A stretch of DNA of 64,000 nt, from contig OY754466.1 in NCBI GenBank assembly GCA_963575645.1, positions 37,542,001-37,606,000 of the forward strand, given 5' to 3'. The translations under genes were made by a program, and so were the position numbers. The notes under the pieces were generated by a model. The model was not told where the DNA came from. It was given only the letters and a program-made list of their open reading frames with translations, and did no database searches. This document shows, piece after piece, positions 21,393 through 32,133 of the stretch (position 1 is the stretch's first letter; each line of letters starts with the position of its first letter). Origin of the DNA: Xanthostigma xanthostigma. Its lineage: Eukaryota > Arthropoda > Insecta > Raphidioptera > Raphidiidae.

Positions 21393-21770
21393 AATTAGAG
21401 CTGTAAAAGTAACGAGAAATTGCGTACCCGTATGTATTCGTTACTTAAAGAACCAGTATAAGTACCCGTTACTTTCGTATCGTTACGTTACTCGGTACTT
21501 TTCATACGACATACAATCGTGTACTTAACAGCATCAAGCAATAAGCATCAGAGAACATAAGCATGTAGCTTCGCATCGAGGGGCGTCGCATACGTGATAC
21601 GATATGACTTCGTTCGTATAACGTATAACCGCATCAAACGAGTCGAACTGACATGGATGCGAAAGATGCGAGTAACGAAATGAATTTATAAGTAACGATT
21701 TGTTACTTCGAGTCAGACGATGTACCCGTTACTCAGTAACGAATACATACGGTTTGTTACAGCTCTAATT
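21393..21770. mobile_element. MITE nested in the Tigger derivative
   Basis: AATTAGAGCTGTAA at 21393-21406 is the exact reverse complement of 21757-21770. Inside, the arms keep pairing through CGTATGTATTCGTTAC, and GTAACGA/GTTACTT motifs repeat many times. AGAGCTG-type ends suggest hAT, but a clean 8-bp duplication was not found. Confidence 0.6.
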
Positions 21771-21856
21771 AGACTAATTGATTCTTTATACGGCTTTTCG
21801 CTTTGCGGCCAAGTTTCGTGGAACGTATCTAGGCCGTAAAGCGAGGTATGGGTGTA

Positions 21857-22216
21857 ATGCTGTTTCTAATGCCGAGAGATTAGGTAAAGCGAGCGTCTAC
21901 GAATGTGCCTGTGTACACACTCGGCGTGGCTCGGCTTCACTGTCCATTTAAACGGCGCAGTTAAATGTATCTGGACGTTGTGTTGCTGCTGTTGCAGCTT
22001 ATTATTCATATAGCTATTACAAATATATTTATTAATAAAAAAAAATCAAAAAGTCCTGGAAGCCAAGAAGATAGTGGATGGCTCATTTGGATTATCTTCT
22101 AAGAAATCAATTAGGTACTGTGTCATTGGTCCAGTCCGCCATATTTTTTTATCATTAAAAGTTATTTACACTTTAACCAACAAAAAATTCGCACGAGGCG
22201 ACGAGTGTGTAGGTAC
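21857..22216. other. Spacer, nothing recognised
   Basis: Mixed composition, with no defensible gene or repeat end. Confidence 0.4.
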
Positions 22217-22219
22217 TGA

Positions 22220-22294
22220 GGGCTAGTGCACATGAAGAGCGTTCAACGCGCGTTAGGCTAACGCGCGTTGAACGCTCTTCATGTGAGCTAGGCC
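22220..22294. mobile_element. 75-bp hairpin MITE (copy 1)
   Basis: GGGCTAGTGCACATGAAGAG runs into AGCGTTCAACGCGCGTTAGG and is followed by its inverted copy, ending GTGAGCTAGGCC. The whole element is a near-perfect palindrome of about 37-bp arms, flanked by TGA on both sides (22217-22219 and 22295-22297). Copy 2 is at 57012-57087. Confidence 0.7.
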
Positions 22295-22320
22295 TGACTG
22301 TGCTCGTACCGCCGCTCGGT

Positions 22321-22582
22321 TCCTTTGCAGTTGCTCTTGTGAATGTATTTATGTGTTGTTTATTAACCTTTTGTGAAGTGTTAAGTTGTAAAACATTAAA
22401 GCTAGTGAAAGTTTTGTGTGCAATCGGGCTAGGATAAAACATTAGATATTATTTTAATGAAACTTTTTTTTTGACGTTTACACTAACGCCATCGGTCGGT
22501 TTTTTGGATGAACGTCACAATATTCAACAAAAATACCAAGGAGTATAGTGCAGTGTGTATTTATTCTTCAACTAACTATTTT
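22321..22582 (+). repeat. Segment duplicated at 50633-51284
   Basis: GTGTTGTTTATTAACCTTTT, GTTTTGTGTGCAATCGGGCT, AACGCCATCGGTCGG and GAACGTCACAATATTCA all recur in order at 50633-50815. After the MITE at 50822-51234 the match continues (GGAGT.TAGTGCA). This copy is the empty site for that MITE. What the duplicated unit is remains unknown. Confidence 0.7.
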
Positions 22583-23354
22583 ACCTGTTAATTTGGTTGG
22601 TGAATTGAAAGTAAATTTTATTGTAACGAATAAACTTGTTCCAAGATTAGTAATTTCTATCTTTAATAGTGTTCGATGAATATGGCCATTAATAAATGAT
22701 AATTCTCTCGCCGCGATAGTGGAAGTTTCGGGTTGGGATTTGAGTTCCGACAGTGACATTGTTATGGATAATAAAATCGCATTGTAACTTCAACAAAGAG
22801 TGTTTCATAATATTATAGGAGACTAGCTATTTATTTATATTGTATATTTATAGCCTCACGTCTTAAAGAATGTAGTAAATTATTCTACGATAATATTTTT
22901 TCTGGCCATTTTGGAGCACGTTTGTGCGTGTGTGTGAGTATACAAACGTGTATGTATGTTTGCTCATGTCTGCCAATGGCATTGCCCACCTGGTAGCGCC
23001 TGTTATGTATGTTCCAGGATTGTTTCGGCTTTCCCGTGACGTGTTTGGACTAGAGATGACCAAAAAGGTCAATGTTAAAATGTTTACAATCGGTATTGAA
23101 AACAGCCTCCAACTGCAGAGCCACCGACGGTCAAGTAACATCAACAATGAGGGACTTGCGACAATTTTACTGTTTCAAAGCATAATGCCCATAGAAGCTC
23201 GTTTCAGAATGTCAGTAATCATAAAAAGGGGTCTTGATTTCTGGAAAGAGTCGAATTGATGCCCGCGCACAAATTAGATTAGATTATTGTAGATTATAGA
23301 CGTAAAGTTTCATCACGGTCGGGCATAGTAGATACATTCAAGTTGATTATTCAT
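22583..23354. other. Spacer with unassigned short frames
   Basis: An open frame at 22924-23259 (+) and overlapping minus frames have no recognisable domain. Composition is less AT-rich than the surroundings. Not called as genes. Confidence 0.4.
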
Positions 23355-23356
23355 AA

Positions 23357-23470
23357 TCTAAAATTCTAAAAGGAAATCGTGACTGATGGACTGACTGACT
23401 GATCTATCAACGCACAGCTCAAACCACTCGATGGATTGGGCTGAAATTTGGCACACAGATTGTAATAAAC
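23357..23470 (+). repeat. Helitron 5' fragment (121-621 family)
   Basis: CTGACTGACTGATCTATCAA and CACAGCTCAAACCACTCGAT followed by GGATTGGGCTGAAATTTGG match the first 130 bases of the Helitron at 121. The 3' end is missing. Confidence 0.6.
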
Positions 23471-23835
23471 CTGGAGTTCAAGTTTTAAATAAAACTAATC
23501 TGTTCTATTTCATACAACTGGTTTATTCGTAATGATTAAAATAAAAATATAAAAAAGACCTTGTATTCTGTTCAATTAATAAAATAAATGGTTTACATCA
23601 TTTTCTTATTTATATTACATAAATAAAAAGTAATTCTATTCTATTGTACACAGTATTGTATGACGTAAGAAATCAACTGTTGTTTAGATGTCGTTTCCAT
23701 AGTAACCCTATTACATTTTTGCTAATAGTCGCGAACAACTATCATTCGTGTTTTTACGTATAACCTCAAAGCTTCTTGCTTGGAATTTGTTTGTGTTTTT
23801 ATTTAATTAATAAATGTTTTTAATAATTATGCTTA
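23471..23835. other. AT-rich spacer
   Basis: No feature recognised. Confidence 0.4.
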
Positions 23836-23996
23836 CGACCGAGGTATGCAGAAAAATAGTATACACCACACTGGCCGAAACTGTGATAATTTGTCTTTCG
23901 CGCCATGATGCCTTTAGTTTCGCCTCAGAAATTATTGCGCGCAGGGCAAGAATATCACACTTTCGACCCTTGTAGTGTAATATATTGTTATTTTTG
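23836..23996. repeat. Diverged relative of the 24629 hairpin repeat
   Basis: GTATACACCACAC.GGCC near 23859 and CCCTTGTAGTGTAATATA near 23968 match the two ends of 24629-24800 (GTATACACCACACGGGCC, CCCTTGTGATGTAATATA). The middle is a diverged fold-back here. Confidence 0.45.
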
Positions 23997-24456
23997 AAAA
24001 ACGCTGACTTCTCGCCTATTAACAAATATTTTATAAATTCATATTTTTTTCCGCTGGAGTTTTCTCTGAAATATTTTGATAGAGCAAAAAGTTAAATTAT
24101 TAGGTATATAATAATAACTATAAACTATATTATAATTGTAGTACTCTAATATTTCTATACGAGAGGTGTTCCTTGAGAAGTTTCTCTAGATCACTGGTAT
24201 AAATAATTTATCTCAGTTTTTTAAATTTATTTTTGAATACGATAGGAGCAGTTTTCAAAGTGCAGCAGAAGTAATGTATTTTCAACTTCCCCTTGATCCC
24301 CTTCCATTTCCTCGATCGAAAGTACGTACTTTCGTCCCTTATAATTAAAGCTTGTCTATATTCAGTACAAGAATTTTTTTAAATTAATTTTAATTAAGAC
24401 ATTTGTGACGAACTCCTGCTGTATAGCTATTATGGAGAATAAATTTATCTATCTGT

Positions 24457-24603
24457 AGCAGGGACGAAAGTTTGACATTTACTCCCTGTTATTTATTATA
24501 TTAAATGACAGCGGTAACCCTAGTTACGAGTATAAATACGCATGAAAAATTCTTTCCTCCCGCCGTTCTCACTGGGAGTAAATGTCAAATTTTCGTCCCT
24601 GCT
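24457..24603. mobile_element. 147-bp MITE with about 30-bp TIRs
   Basis: AGCAGGGACGAAAGTTTGAC at the left is inverted to TCAAATTTTCGTCCCTGCT at the right, with one mismatch in about 30 bases (ATTTACTCCC / GGGAGTAAAT inside). No coding sequence. Confidence 0.65.
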
Positions 24604-24628
24604 GATGAAAGTACCTACGTACTTTTGA

Positions 24629-24780
24629 GCGGATATGAAGAAAAATCGTATACACCACACGGGCCTTAAAAGTTGCGGCCCTGCGCGTCATGAGCCCGAA
24701 GCGAAGCCGAGGGCATCATGACGCGCAGGGCCGCAACTTTTAAGGGCCGTGTGGTGTATACGATTTTTCTTCATATCCGC
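24629..24780. repeat. 152-bp near-perfect GC-rich hairpin
   Basis: GCGGATATGAAGAAAAATCG, TATACACCACACGGGCC and GTTGCGGCCCTGCGCGTCAT are mirrored to the last base at 24780, with only a few mismatches. The loop is about CCCGAAGCGAAGCCGAGGG. Such a structure can form a cruciform or, if transcribed, a long hairpin RNA. Confidence 0.75.
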
Positions 24781-24799
24781 CCTTGTGATGTAATATACT

Positions 24800-25449
24800 A
24801 TTTTTCATTGGTTGAGCAGCGTATCTACTCTGCGTGAGAATTAGGGACAAAAACTTGTAAATACATGAGTAAAATCAGTTGAAAATACATGCATTCGACT
24901 GTATTTTTAATTTTTAATAAATATTCCAGTCATACTTTAATACAAACAGTCACAGAAGTTGTGTAATTTACGTAAACCTGCATTGGTCTACTAGATCGAT
25001 ACAAATGAGCAAGTGAAACATATTCCAAAACTAATTTACGAAACTGCTTATGCACCTGTAAATCTGGTAAATATCCTGAGATATCTCGGGTTCACGAATG
25101 TCATGAAAACTATAAAAGCAGAAGTTTGACTGAGAAAGGTGTCATATACATTGTTGTAACTTTTGCGACAACATTAATATCTTTACGCTACGATATTTTC
25201 TTGATACTTTTGTTTTTTATGACTTAGCACTCAAGAAACAGACTTAATTCAATTTTAAATTTAGTTGAGAGCACACAATTTCCCATCTGTTTTATATCGA
25301 AATTTATTAGTGTTCTTGTTATTTATTTATTTAATTTTTATTTAATGACATATTTCATAATTTCATTAGACACCAGTGCAGTGTAGCGTTTTAGGGGAAG
25401 TTTAGAGAGTTCTAAAAGAGACTTTCTATTTTGTTCAGACGACATCTAT
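24800..25449. other. AT-rich spacer
   Basis: No gene or repeat end recognised. Confidence 0.45.
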
Positions 25450-25541
25450 AAAAGAGATGTAGGTAAGTAATAAATTGTGAACTAATCATATAAAATTCTA
25501 TATGATTAGTTCACAATTTATTACTTACCTACATCTCTTTT
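25450..25541. repeat. 92-bp palindrome
   Basis: AAAAGAGATGTAGGTAAGTA, ATAAATTGTGAACTAATCAT is followed by its inverted copy with almost no loop (TATAAAATTCTATA centre). Arms of about 43 bp appear perfect or nearly so. Confidence 0.75.
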
Positions 25542-25936
25542 TTCATAATATGAGGTATAGTAGAGGATCACGCCTAAAATATTATTATAGATTTTTTGTG
25601 TCAAATATAAGCTAATGATTTCCTCTTGAGCCGCTACAAGACGCGTCAGATCTTAAAAATGTTAAGCCTCACAAAGCCCGTCTGAATATTAGGTATAGTT
25701 TACGGTAGATCTATACTGAAAAAAGCTTTAAAATATTTTTGAAAAATTTGCGATATTATCTTTTGTTTGAGACCAAAACGGACCCTGAACGTTGAAAAAT
25801 AAAGTCGGAACAGTGTAAAAACGAACACTTGCTTTTCACAGATGAGGAGTATTATTTTTTGTCCAAATCGGCTGCGTATAAATTCCGTAAGATGTATATT
25901 TTATTAACAATTAATGTGTTATCAATATTTTGTGTG
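25542..25936. other. AT-rich spacer
   Basis: No feature recognised. Confidence 0.4.
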
Positions 25937-25939
25937 TAA

Positions 25940-26481
25940 AGGTCGCTACACACGAGGCTGGTTTTGCAGCTAGATTCCTTGCAAGATTTTGCTGCTAGGT
26001 TTCAATCGTGCTGTGGCGCTGGGTTTCGTGATGGCTTTCATGTGAATTCACTTCACACGATGCGTGTACTGAAGCTGGTTTTGTAGGTGGGTTTAGTGCG
26101 GCAGCGCAGTGACCGTTCGAATTTTAACAAAAGTGAACGTTTATTGTCTCTGAACAGAACACACACTACGACGCCATGTTTGTTTGTGGACGTTTGTCCA
26201 TGTCGCCCACGTGACAAGATACTGTCTCCAGATTTGTTGTTGCTCAAAACAAGCGCACGAAAAATATCCCCAGTTCTAATTTTTTTTTTTATTTAAATAA
26301 AACACGCTCAGCATCTAAGGCTATTGCGTGGATATATTGTTATCAGGTAAGGTATTACAATAATAATTTATGATTACACCGTTCTAATTTTGAAATCCAT
26401 CTTATCACCACGCACGCGAGTGACGTCATTTCCATCCTCGTAGCCAGCAACGATTCTAACTAGCCTCGTGTGCAGCGGCCT
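25940..26481 (+). mobile_element. Complete Harbinger-like MITE H1
   Basis: Begins AGGTCGCTACACACGAGGCT and ends AGCCTCGTGTGCAGCGGCCT (inverted repeats), with TAA on both sides (25937-25939 and 26482-26484), the target preference of PIF/Harbinger. It is 542 bp with no transposase. The interior includes TCTCTGAACAGAACACACAC and an AGATTCCTTGCAAGATTTT block. It is the reference copy for 5153, 10385, 19320, 31719 and 45061. Confidence 0.78.
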
Positions 26482-26582
26482 TAAGAGTTAAAAGAATGTA
26501 CTTGGTGTGTCGTCAGACAGAAAAACAGAGAGAGAGAGAGATTGAGATAGTTCTCTTAACATATTTTATCTGTACCTACCTA

Positions 26583-27077
26583 CCTATATTATATAAAAAT
26601 CTCACGTTGATGTTCGTCCGCGCTAATCTCCAAAACCACTGAACCAATTTTAATGAAATTTTGTAAATGTGTCTTGCTTGGTCCAATTTACACAATACGA
26701 CAGGTTTTAATTTTTATTGCAAGAAACACAGAGAGAAACTATTCTTATAATTTGTTTTGTTTTGTAACATTTTTGTGGGAATAAAATTTATTATTATTTA
26801 TTATTATTATATACATATATAAAGTATATCTATATCGGGTCTTAGTATCTAACATGTAGCGACATCTCATAGAATTTTTTCAAAGCTATTAGTTCAGAAG
26901 CAAACAAACAACACTGTTTTAGTACCAAATGGTGATAGAATACACTCAAAGCTACTAGTTCAGAAGGAAGTCTGGTAGAGTTTGCTCAAAGATATTAGTT
27001 GAGAGGCCGGGACGCAAACGAAATACATTTTGCAGAACTATATATCGCATCCGGGTGAAACCGGGCCGGGCCGCTAG
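26583..27077 (+). mobile_element. Non-autonomous Helitron
   Basis: Starts in ATATTATATAAAAATCTCAC, contains repeated CAAAGCTATTAGTTCAGAAG-type units and ends CCGGGTGAAACCGGGCCGGG with CCGCTAG before T. The 3' two-thirds match 39970-40234. The exact 5' base is uncertain. Confidence 0.65.
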
Positions 27078-28560
27078 TATATGGTAAAATTTATCCAAAG
27101 CAGAATAAACAACTCCGCAAAAACATCTCTAAAAAGAATTAGAAAGAAAAAACAAAACTGTATAAATTAAATACAAAAAGGCGATATGATTTGCATAAAC
27201 AATTACCTCGAACTGTACAGATTGTTATTTACGACACGGGAACCTCTATCTGATTATACTTTATAGCGATATCGGCACAATATTCCCCTCTCTTTCTCTC
27301 GTCCGCCGTCTCCTCGTCTGTGTGTAGCACACGCTCTATATCATCTCTGGTTGCCATAGAGACACGTTCAGTCAGAGAGCACCGCAAAAAGAGATGGACG
27401 ATACATATTCGCGTTTAGGGTTGGGTTGTGATGCAATCAACTGTTCAATTTTATAAACCGTTCGCGCATAATCATGCCGTGCAAAGTTAATTCGAATGTA
27501 CAATATTTTTTTTTTAAACGGAATGAATTACTTTTTTTATTAATCGAGAATTATTTAAAATAAAATGTGAGCAAATTTGCATATGCTCGTATTCAAATGA
27601 CACTTTTAATTATATACGTACTAACAAAAAACGTCTATACTAAGAAGGTTAGTGGATTACAAAGGTTACCTCGATTCATCTGCCAAATCAACGTAAGAGC
27701 GGGCATGACGTCGGCTGGTGGACCGTTAATATTTTTATTAACCTAAAATGATAATGTGACGCACGCCACTGATACTGCGCGCATTGGTGGGAGCAGGTGA
27801 AAGAGTTTTTGTGAAAGTAGGTTTAAAATTCTCGATATAATAGACCACGCATGCAGTTCACGGGCAGACAGTTCACAGTCAACACACACTGTTAAATAAC
27901 GCACGAGTGACATAAATGATTGTGTTAACTTATATAAATCTGGATCGAGATAAATACATCTTGTAAATAGTTGCGTTCTCTGTATATATAGTGTTTTGTG
28001 TATTTTTATTACTTCATAGAAGTTGTTGTTTTCTGTTACATTATTGTTATTTCATTTTCCATTATAAACATGATGTATAATACGCGTCACGAATCTAAAA
28101 GGTTCGGAAGTTAGTCACAAACAGCGTCGCAAAGGCACATTTTAGAGCCGTTCAGACTTCCACCACCTCCCAGCTACCTGCACGGAACATTCGCTCGCCG
28201 GTGATTGGCCGTGATCGCTCGTTGCCTTTGTCACTTGTCGCTTTCCTGCTTTAAAGTACAGTCGAGTACGCTATTGTCAAGTTATTGTTATTTTTTGTTG
28301 AGTTGCGAGTTTGTAGTTTTTCAACAGACTGTACAAGCGCAAGCCCGCATTCGCATCTAACCTCCGAGCCTTTTAGATTCGTGGCGCGTATTATACCTAC
28401 TTTATTCTTTGTTTTGTTAACATTTAATAAATATTTTCACCACAACAAAGAACAGTTTTTGCGCAGTTTTGTTACAATAATATCAAAAATGTCATTTATA
28501 TTAAACCAGTTCAATTAATTAAAAATAATATCAACATTTTGTATTTTGATTTCTTTGAAA
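27078..28560. other. Non-repetitive spacer, no gene recognised
   Basis: This is one of the longest stretches without recognised repeats, and it is locally less AT-rich (about 27280-27430, 28130-28400). It could hold host regulatory or exon sequence, but no open frame has a recognisable domain. The frame at 28285-28518 looks incidental. Confidence 0.4.
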
Positions 28561-29125
28561 TTTGTGAAATAATGCTATTAAAGTTTATGAACAGCCGTTG
28601 CCACATAATCTGCTGGATGACGTCATTCCCCCACTAATGTCCAACGGAACGAGGTAACTTTTGTAATAAGCTAACTTGCCTAGTAACTGATAAGTGTGTG
28701 CAAGGGAGAGATGACGAGAGAGAAACAGAGAGGGGCAGAGAGTGATGTGAGGACGATGTTGATTTATCAAGCCCTGCAGCAGTATCAAATCAGCATATTA
28801 GTAGCTAAAGTTGCCCTGTATGGAGTATATATTATTGAAAGAGCCGCAATGCAAAGCGCGTGTCTCAAAAATCAGTAACAATAATTTGTGAAAGCGCCAC
28901 AACTAGCGCTATTCTCAATACGAACCAACGAAAAAGAGTGCGTTGGCAATACAGAACTTTTCCGACACAATTACGCGTTTGTTGATCAAATTCTCGCATT
29001 CTTCGAACTGTTTTAATCTGATTCTAACATTTGTAGGGTTTTTCTAAGAATCCATTGCCAGCGTCGGTCTGGACTTTTGGCGGTGGGCCGCCGCTCCTCC
29101 GTGGACCGGTCCACTACGGTCCGGA
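28561..29125. other. Spacer with unassigned short frames
   Basis: Contains ATGACGAGAGAGAAACAGAG and a GC-rich stretch (29055-29125, GGTGGGCCGCCGCTCC). Small overlapping frames at 28585-28878 have no recognisable product. Confidence 0.35.
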
Positions 29126-29741
29126 TTTTTGAAGTGAAAACTTCTTTAGCGGCGTTGTACACTTTATTTGTAATGGGTAAAAAATGTTAAACTCGCGTCA
29201 GATTGAAAATTCGTAAGACCTGATCGAAAATTCGTAAGACAAAATTCGTAAGACGAAAACTTTTGTACACTTTTTTTGTAATGGGTAAAAAATGTTAAAC
29301 TCGCGTCAGATTGAAAATTCGTAAGACCAAATTCGTAAGACCTGATCGAAAATTCGTAAGACAAAATTCGTAAGACGAAAACTTTTGTACACGTTTTTTG
29401 TAATGGGTAAAAAATGTTAAACTCGCGTCAGGACACGTTACCTGATCGAAAATTTGTAAGACGTTAATATTCATGTTTTCACTTCTGCCGGCACTCCCGG
29501 AGTGCAACCCGTCTTTTTTGAAGTGAAAACTTCTTTAGCGGCGTTGTACACTTTTTTTGTAATGGGTAAAAAATGTTAAACTCGCGTCAGGACACGTGTC
29601 CTGATCGAAAATTCGTAAGACGGATGGAGAGTAGAGGTATGGGTAAACTGATCGAAAATTCGTAAGACGGATGGAGAGTAGAGGTAATATTCAAGTTTTC
29701 ACTTCTGCCGGCACTCCCGGAGTGCAACCCGTCTTTTTTTT
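29126..29741. repeat. Complex tandem repeat array
   Basis: A unit starting TTTTTGAAGTGAAAACTTCT at 29126 and ending GGAGTGCAACCCGTCTTTTT occurs twice (about 390 and 225 bp; the second starts at 29516). Inside, TGTAATGGGTAAAAAATGTT, AACTCGCGTCAG and GAAAATTCGTAAGAC repeat several times. The first unit has expanded internal copies. Confidence 0.75.
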
Positions 29742-29947
29742 ACACGGCCTCGTAGAGGCATTTGATAATTTTCCCGGTAATTTTTTTTAGGTCCCAGGTC
29801 AAAAAAGTGTGTTCGATTTTATGTTAGGTTCTTGCGAATCTCGATTTTCTGGATATTTACCCATGTACATTTATCACTCTTTTGCTTTAATGCTCCATGC
29901 TGCCCTGATAGATGTATGTATACCTAGATAAATTTCATCAAAAACAT
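29742..29947. other. Spacer
   Basis: No feature recognised. Confidence 0.35.
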
Positions 29948-30165
29948 AAATGATAAAAAGGGGTCAAGCTCGATACAAAGAATAAATGGGTTTGCCGGTT
30001 TTGCCGAAAAAAAGAAGTTAGAAGTTTTCACTTGCCAAGTGTACCTACATACACGAGTCAGTTAAACATAAAAAAATGTCTTCTAAGATTTTACTTTTTT
30101 CCCGTAAAGCCGACAAACCTACTTGATCTTTGTATCGAACCCCTCTTTCACATTTATTTTTTTAG
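29948..30165. repeat. Inverted repeat
   Basis: GGGGTCAAGCTCGATACAAA with GGGTTTGCCGGTTTTGCCG at the left is imperfectly inverted to CGTAAAGCCGACAAACCTAC and TTTGTATCGAACCCCTCTTT at the right. Arms are about 55 bp. Class unknown. Confidence 0.55.
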
Positions 30166-30324
30166 TGGGATTTCAACACTTTTTGTAAAATTATGTTCTT
30201 ACTTGTTCTACTTTAATTAAATTATATACCACACTTAATTCTATCACACCGACTAGACGCGAATAGTCTTCGAACAATCAGTTACGTCAGTCAGTCAGGC
30301 TCAGTCAACCAGTGAAAGTACAAA

Positions 30325-30890
30325 ATCGTGATTTTTGGACACTCGTATATCTTGGACACTATTCCACCTAGATATATGAAATTTGGAAAACTGCTTCTTT
30401 GTGGTAACCTTAACTACCCTGAAAAAAGTCAGTTCTGTAACGTAACTAGTCTCGGAGATAGAGAGGGGTCGAAATGGTTCGTGTAAATCATATATCTCTA
30501 TTAATTAACTATGTATATGAAGCATTGTCTATCTACTCAATGTACGGTGAGTGAAGGCAACAAAGCGTATCGAAAATATATCTGCGTCTCTTTCTTCGAT
30601 GTAATTCCCTGATTTCTCCGATGATAGAATTCGTTGATGTACTTGCATACCTACTTTGTCTTTTTCTATGAACTCAACATGGGCGTACCCAGCTTTTGAC
30701 CCAGGAGGAAGCAAATTAGAAATATTTTAACCCGGGTTCCCGCCTTAAAAAAAAGACGGAAATATATATTTGCACCTTAATGGTTCGATTGCGATTTTCT
30801 TCGTATGCTCGGTATAGAATAAAAGTAATTATATGGTGTAAATGTACTTTGCGAGAACTTGGTCGACGCACTCCGTGTGCTACGATAATA
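30325..30890 (+). repeat. Dispersed repeat D with internal insertion
   Basis: AATCGTGATTTTTGGACACT, CTATTCCACCTAGATATATG and GTCGAAATGGTTCGTG match 35681-35845. The continuation CTTTGCGAGAACTTGGTCGA appears only at 30846, so about 360 bp (30485-30844) separate two parts that are adjacent at 35681-35880. The inserted part contains an unassigned frame on the minus strand (30714-30529). Confidence 0.5.
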
Positions 30891-31289
30891 AAGACCAATT
30901 GTACACGCTGCAAACACAACCATATTTATACCAACACATGTGACAGCGAGGTTTGTGAAACCGGAGGATTGTCCAGAACTTTCTACTCTCATATTTCATC
31001 TACGCCTTCTTCCCTTCATTCTACTTCCTCATTAAATTAGTTACAGCGGAACATTTTACATTCATTTTGTAACGAAATAAATTAGTCAAACGTATTTAGT
31101 TAACCTGTTTCATGTAATAACTGTGTATAAAGTTGACTGAAACACCGAGTATAAGGTTACACTTCAAAACAAACTTTAAACAATCAAGTGTCTGACTCAA
31201 TATCGTAAATTATATAGCGAGTAAACTCTAACAGTGGTCGTCAACTTGTTTCAATTAACGACCATCCTCGTTAGTGCGACATTATTAAT
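30891..31289. other. Spacer
   Basis: No gene recognised. Overlapping frames here have no domain. Confidence 0.35.
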
Positions 31290-31618
31290 ATTATATGAAG
31301 ATGCTGCCTCTCGCCGAGAAACGGTAATTCCTGTACCGGCCATCTTGTTGAGGTTTTCCATGGTTTCCTCAACAATTCCAGATAAATATGGAGATGGTTC
31401 CTTATTCAAGGCCATGCCCGATTACCTGTCAAACTCCTATGCTAAAAATTTGCCTACTTTATCCTAATTTCCTAAAAATTCCTTCATTCGCCCATTGCTA
31501 TTAATTAAGTTGAAGTTTAAAAATTGTATAAAAAAAGGAAGTGTATACTAGATAAAAAATTGTAATGATACGAATGGCGTCTTTTATGACATAAAGTCGA
31601 GAAACGGACGTTAAACGC
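31290..31618 (+). repeat. 3' end of a non-LTR retrotransposon (probable)
   Basis: CGGTAATTCCTGTACCGGCC, ATCTTGTTGAGGTTTTCCAT, GAGATGGTTCCTTATTCAAG and AACGGACGTTAAACGCG, running straight into an ATT microsatellite, have the order of the 3' untranslated end common in lepidopteran LINEs (GACGTTAAAC next to a simple-repeat tail). No ORF remains. Recognition is from general knowledge, not alignment. Confidence 0.5.

Positions 31619-31669
<51 letters not shown>
31619..31669 (+). repeat. (ATT)n microsatellite
   Basis: About 16 uninterrupted ATT units, directly following the putative LINE 3' end and best read as its tail. Confidence 0.9.
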
Positions 31670-31670
<1 letters not shown>

Positions 31671-31718
31671 GAAAAAATATGCAGGTATTTTTTTTGTGCT
31701 ATATTAACAGAGAATATC

Positions 31719-31850
31719 TAAAGGTCGCTGCACTAGATTCCTTGCTAGATTTGACTACTAGGTTTCTAGAGCTGGTTTTCCTGATTGCTTTTTAGTGCTC
31801 TCTTCACAAAAGACGTCTTTTCAAGTTTGTTATGCGTAAAATCAAAATAA
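31719..31850 (+). mobile_element. Harbinger-like MITE H1, 5' fragment
   Basis: Follows TAA and reads AGGTCGCTGCACTAGATTCC, TTGCTAGATTTGACTACTAG and GTTTCTAGAGCTGG, diverged from the first 110 bases of 25940-26481. The right end is missing. Confidence 0.5.
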
Positions 31851-32133
31851 TCTAGTGGCGAATGTCGGTGAGTGCCAAGACTAGGGACGTTGTGGCGTTT
31901 ACGTTCATTTATTATTTACGCAAAAATAGTTCTTTAACACATTTATTTTGAGAATATAATTTATTTCTTACGACTTAGCATATGCATTTGACATGTAATT
32001 GTCTAAGTTCTGAACATTTTAGACTGATATATATAAATCTTTAATATCATAAAGTTCATCTGTTAGTTAGATTACCGTTTATTACGTATTTTCGTTATGT
32101 TTTGAAAATAAAAAATGACTTCGATATTGCTAA
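31851..32133. other. AT-rich spacer
   Basis: No feature recognised. Confidence 0.35.

Larger units (their letters stand above)
20902..21854 (+). mobile_element. Tigger-type deletion derivative, TA-flanked
   Basis: CACCCATACGGCCGCTCTTT at the left is imperfectly inverted to the right end (TTACGGCCTAGATACG type, read on the minus strand, closing GGTATGGGTG). TA stands on both sides (20900-20901 and 21855-21856). A short stretch at 21083-21164 looks like the end of a transposase ORF, and a second MITE (21393-21770) is inserted inside. Confidence 0.68.

Noticed and set aside
22924-23259. 111-codon open frame
   Set aside because: No domain, overlapping open frames on the other strand, and no splice or promoter support.
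29126-29741. CRISPR-like array
   Set aside because: Repeats lack regular spacing and unique spacers, and the setting is a eukaryotic repeat-rich genome. It is a degenerate tandem repeat.
31234-31467. 77-codon open frame
   Set aside because: It lies in what looks like the 3' untranslated end of a LINE followed by an ATT tail, so it is unlikely to be coding.
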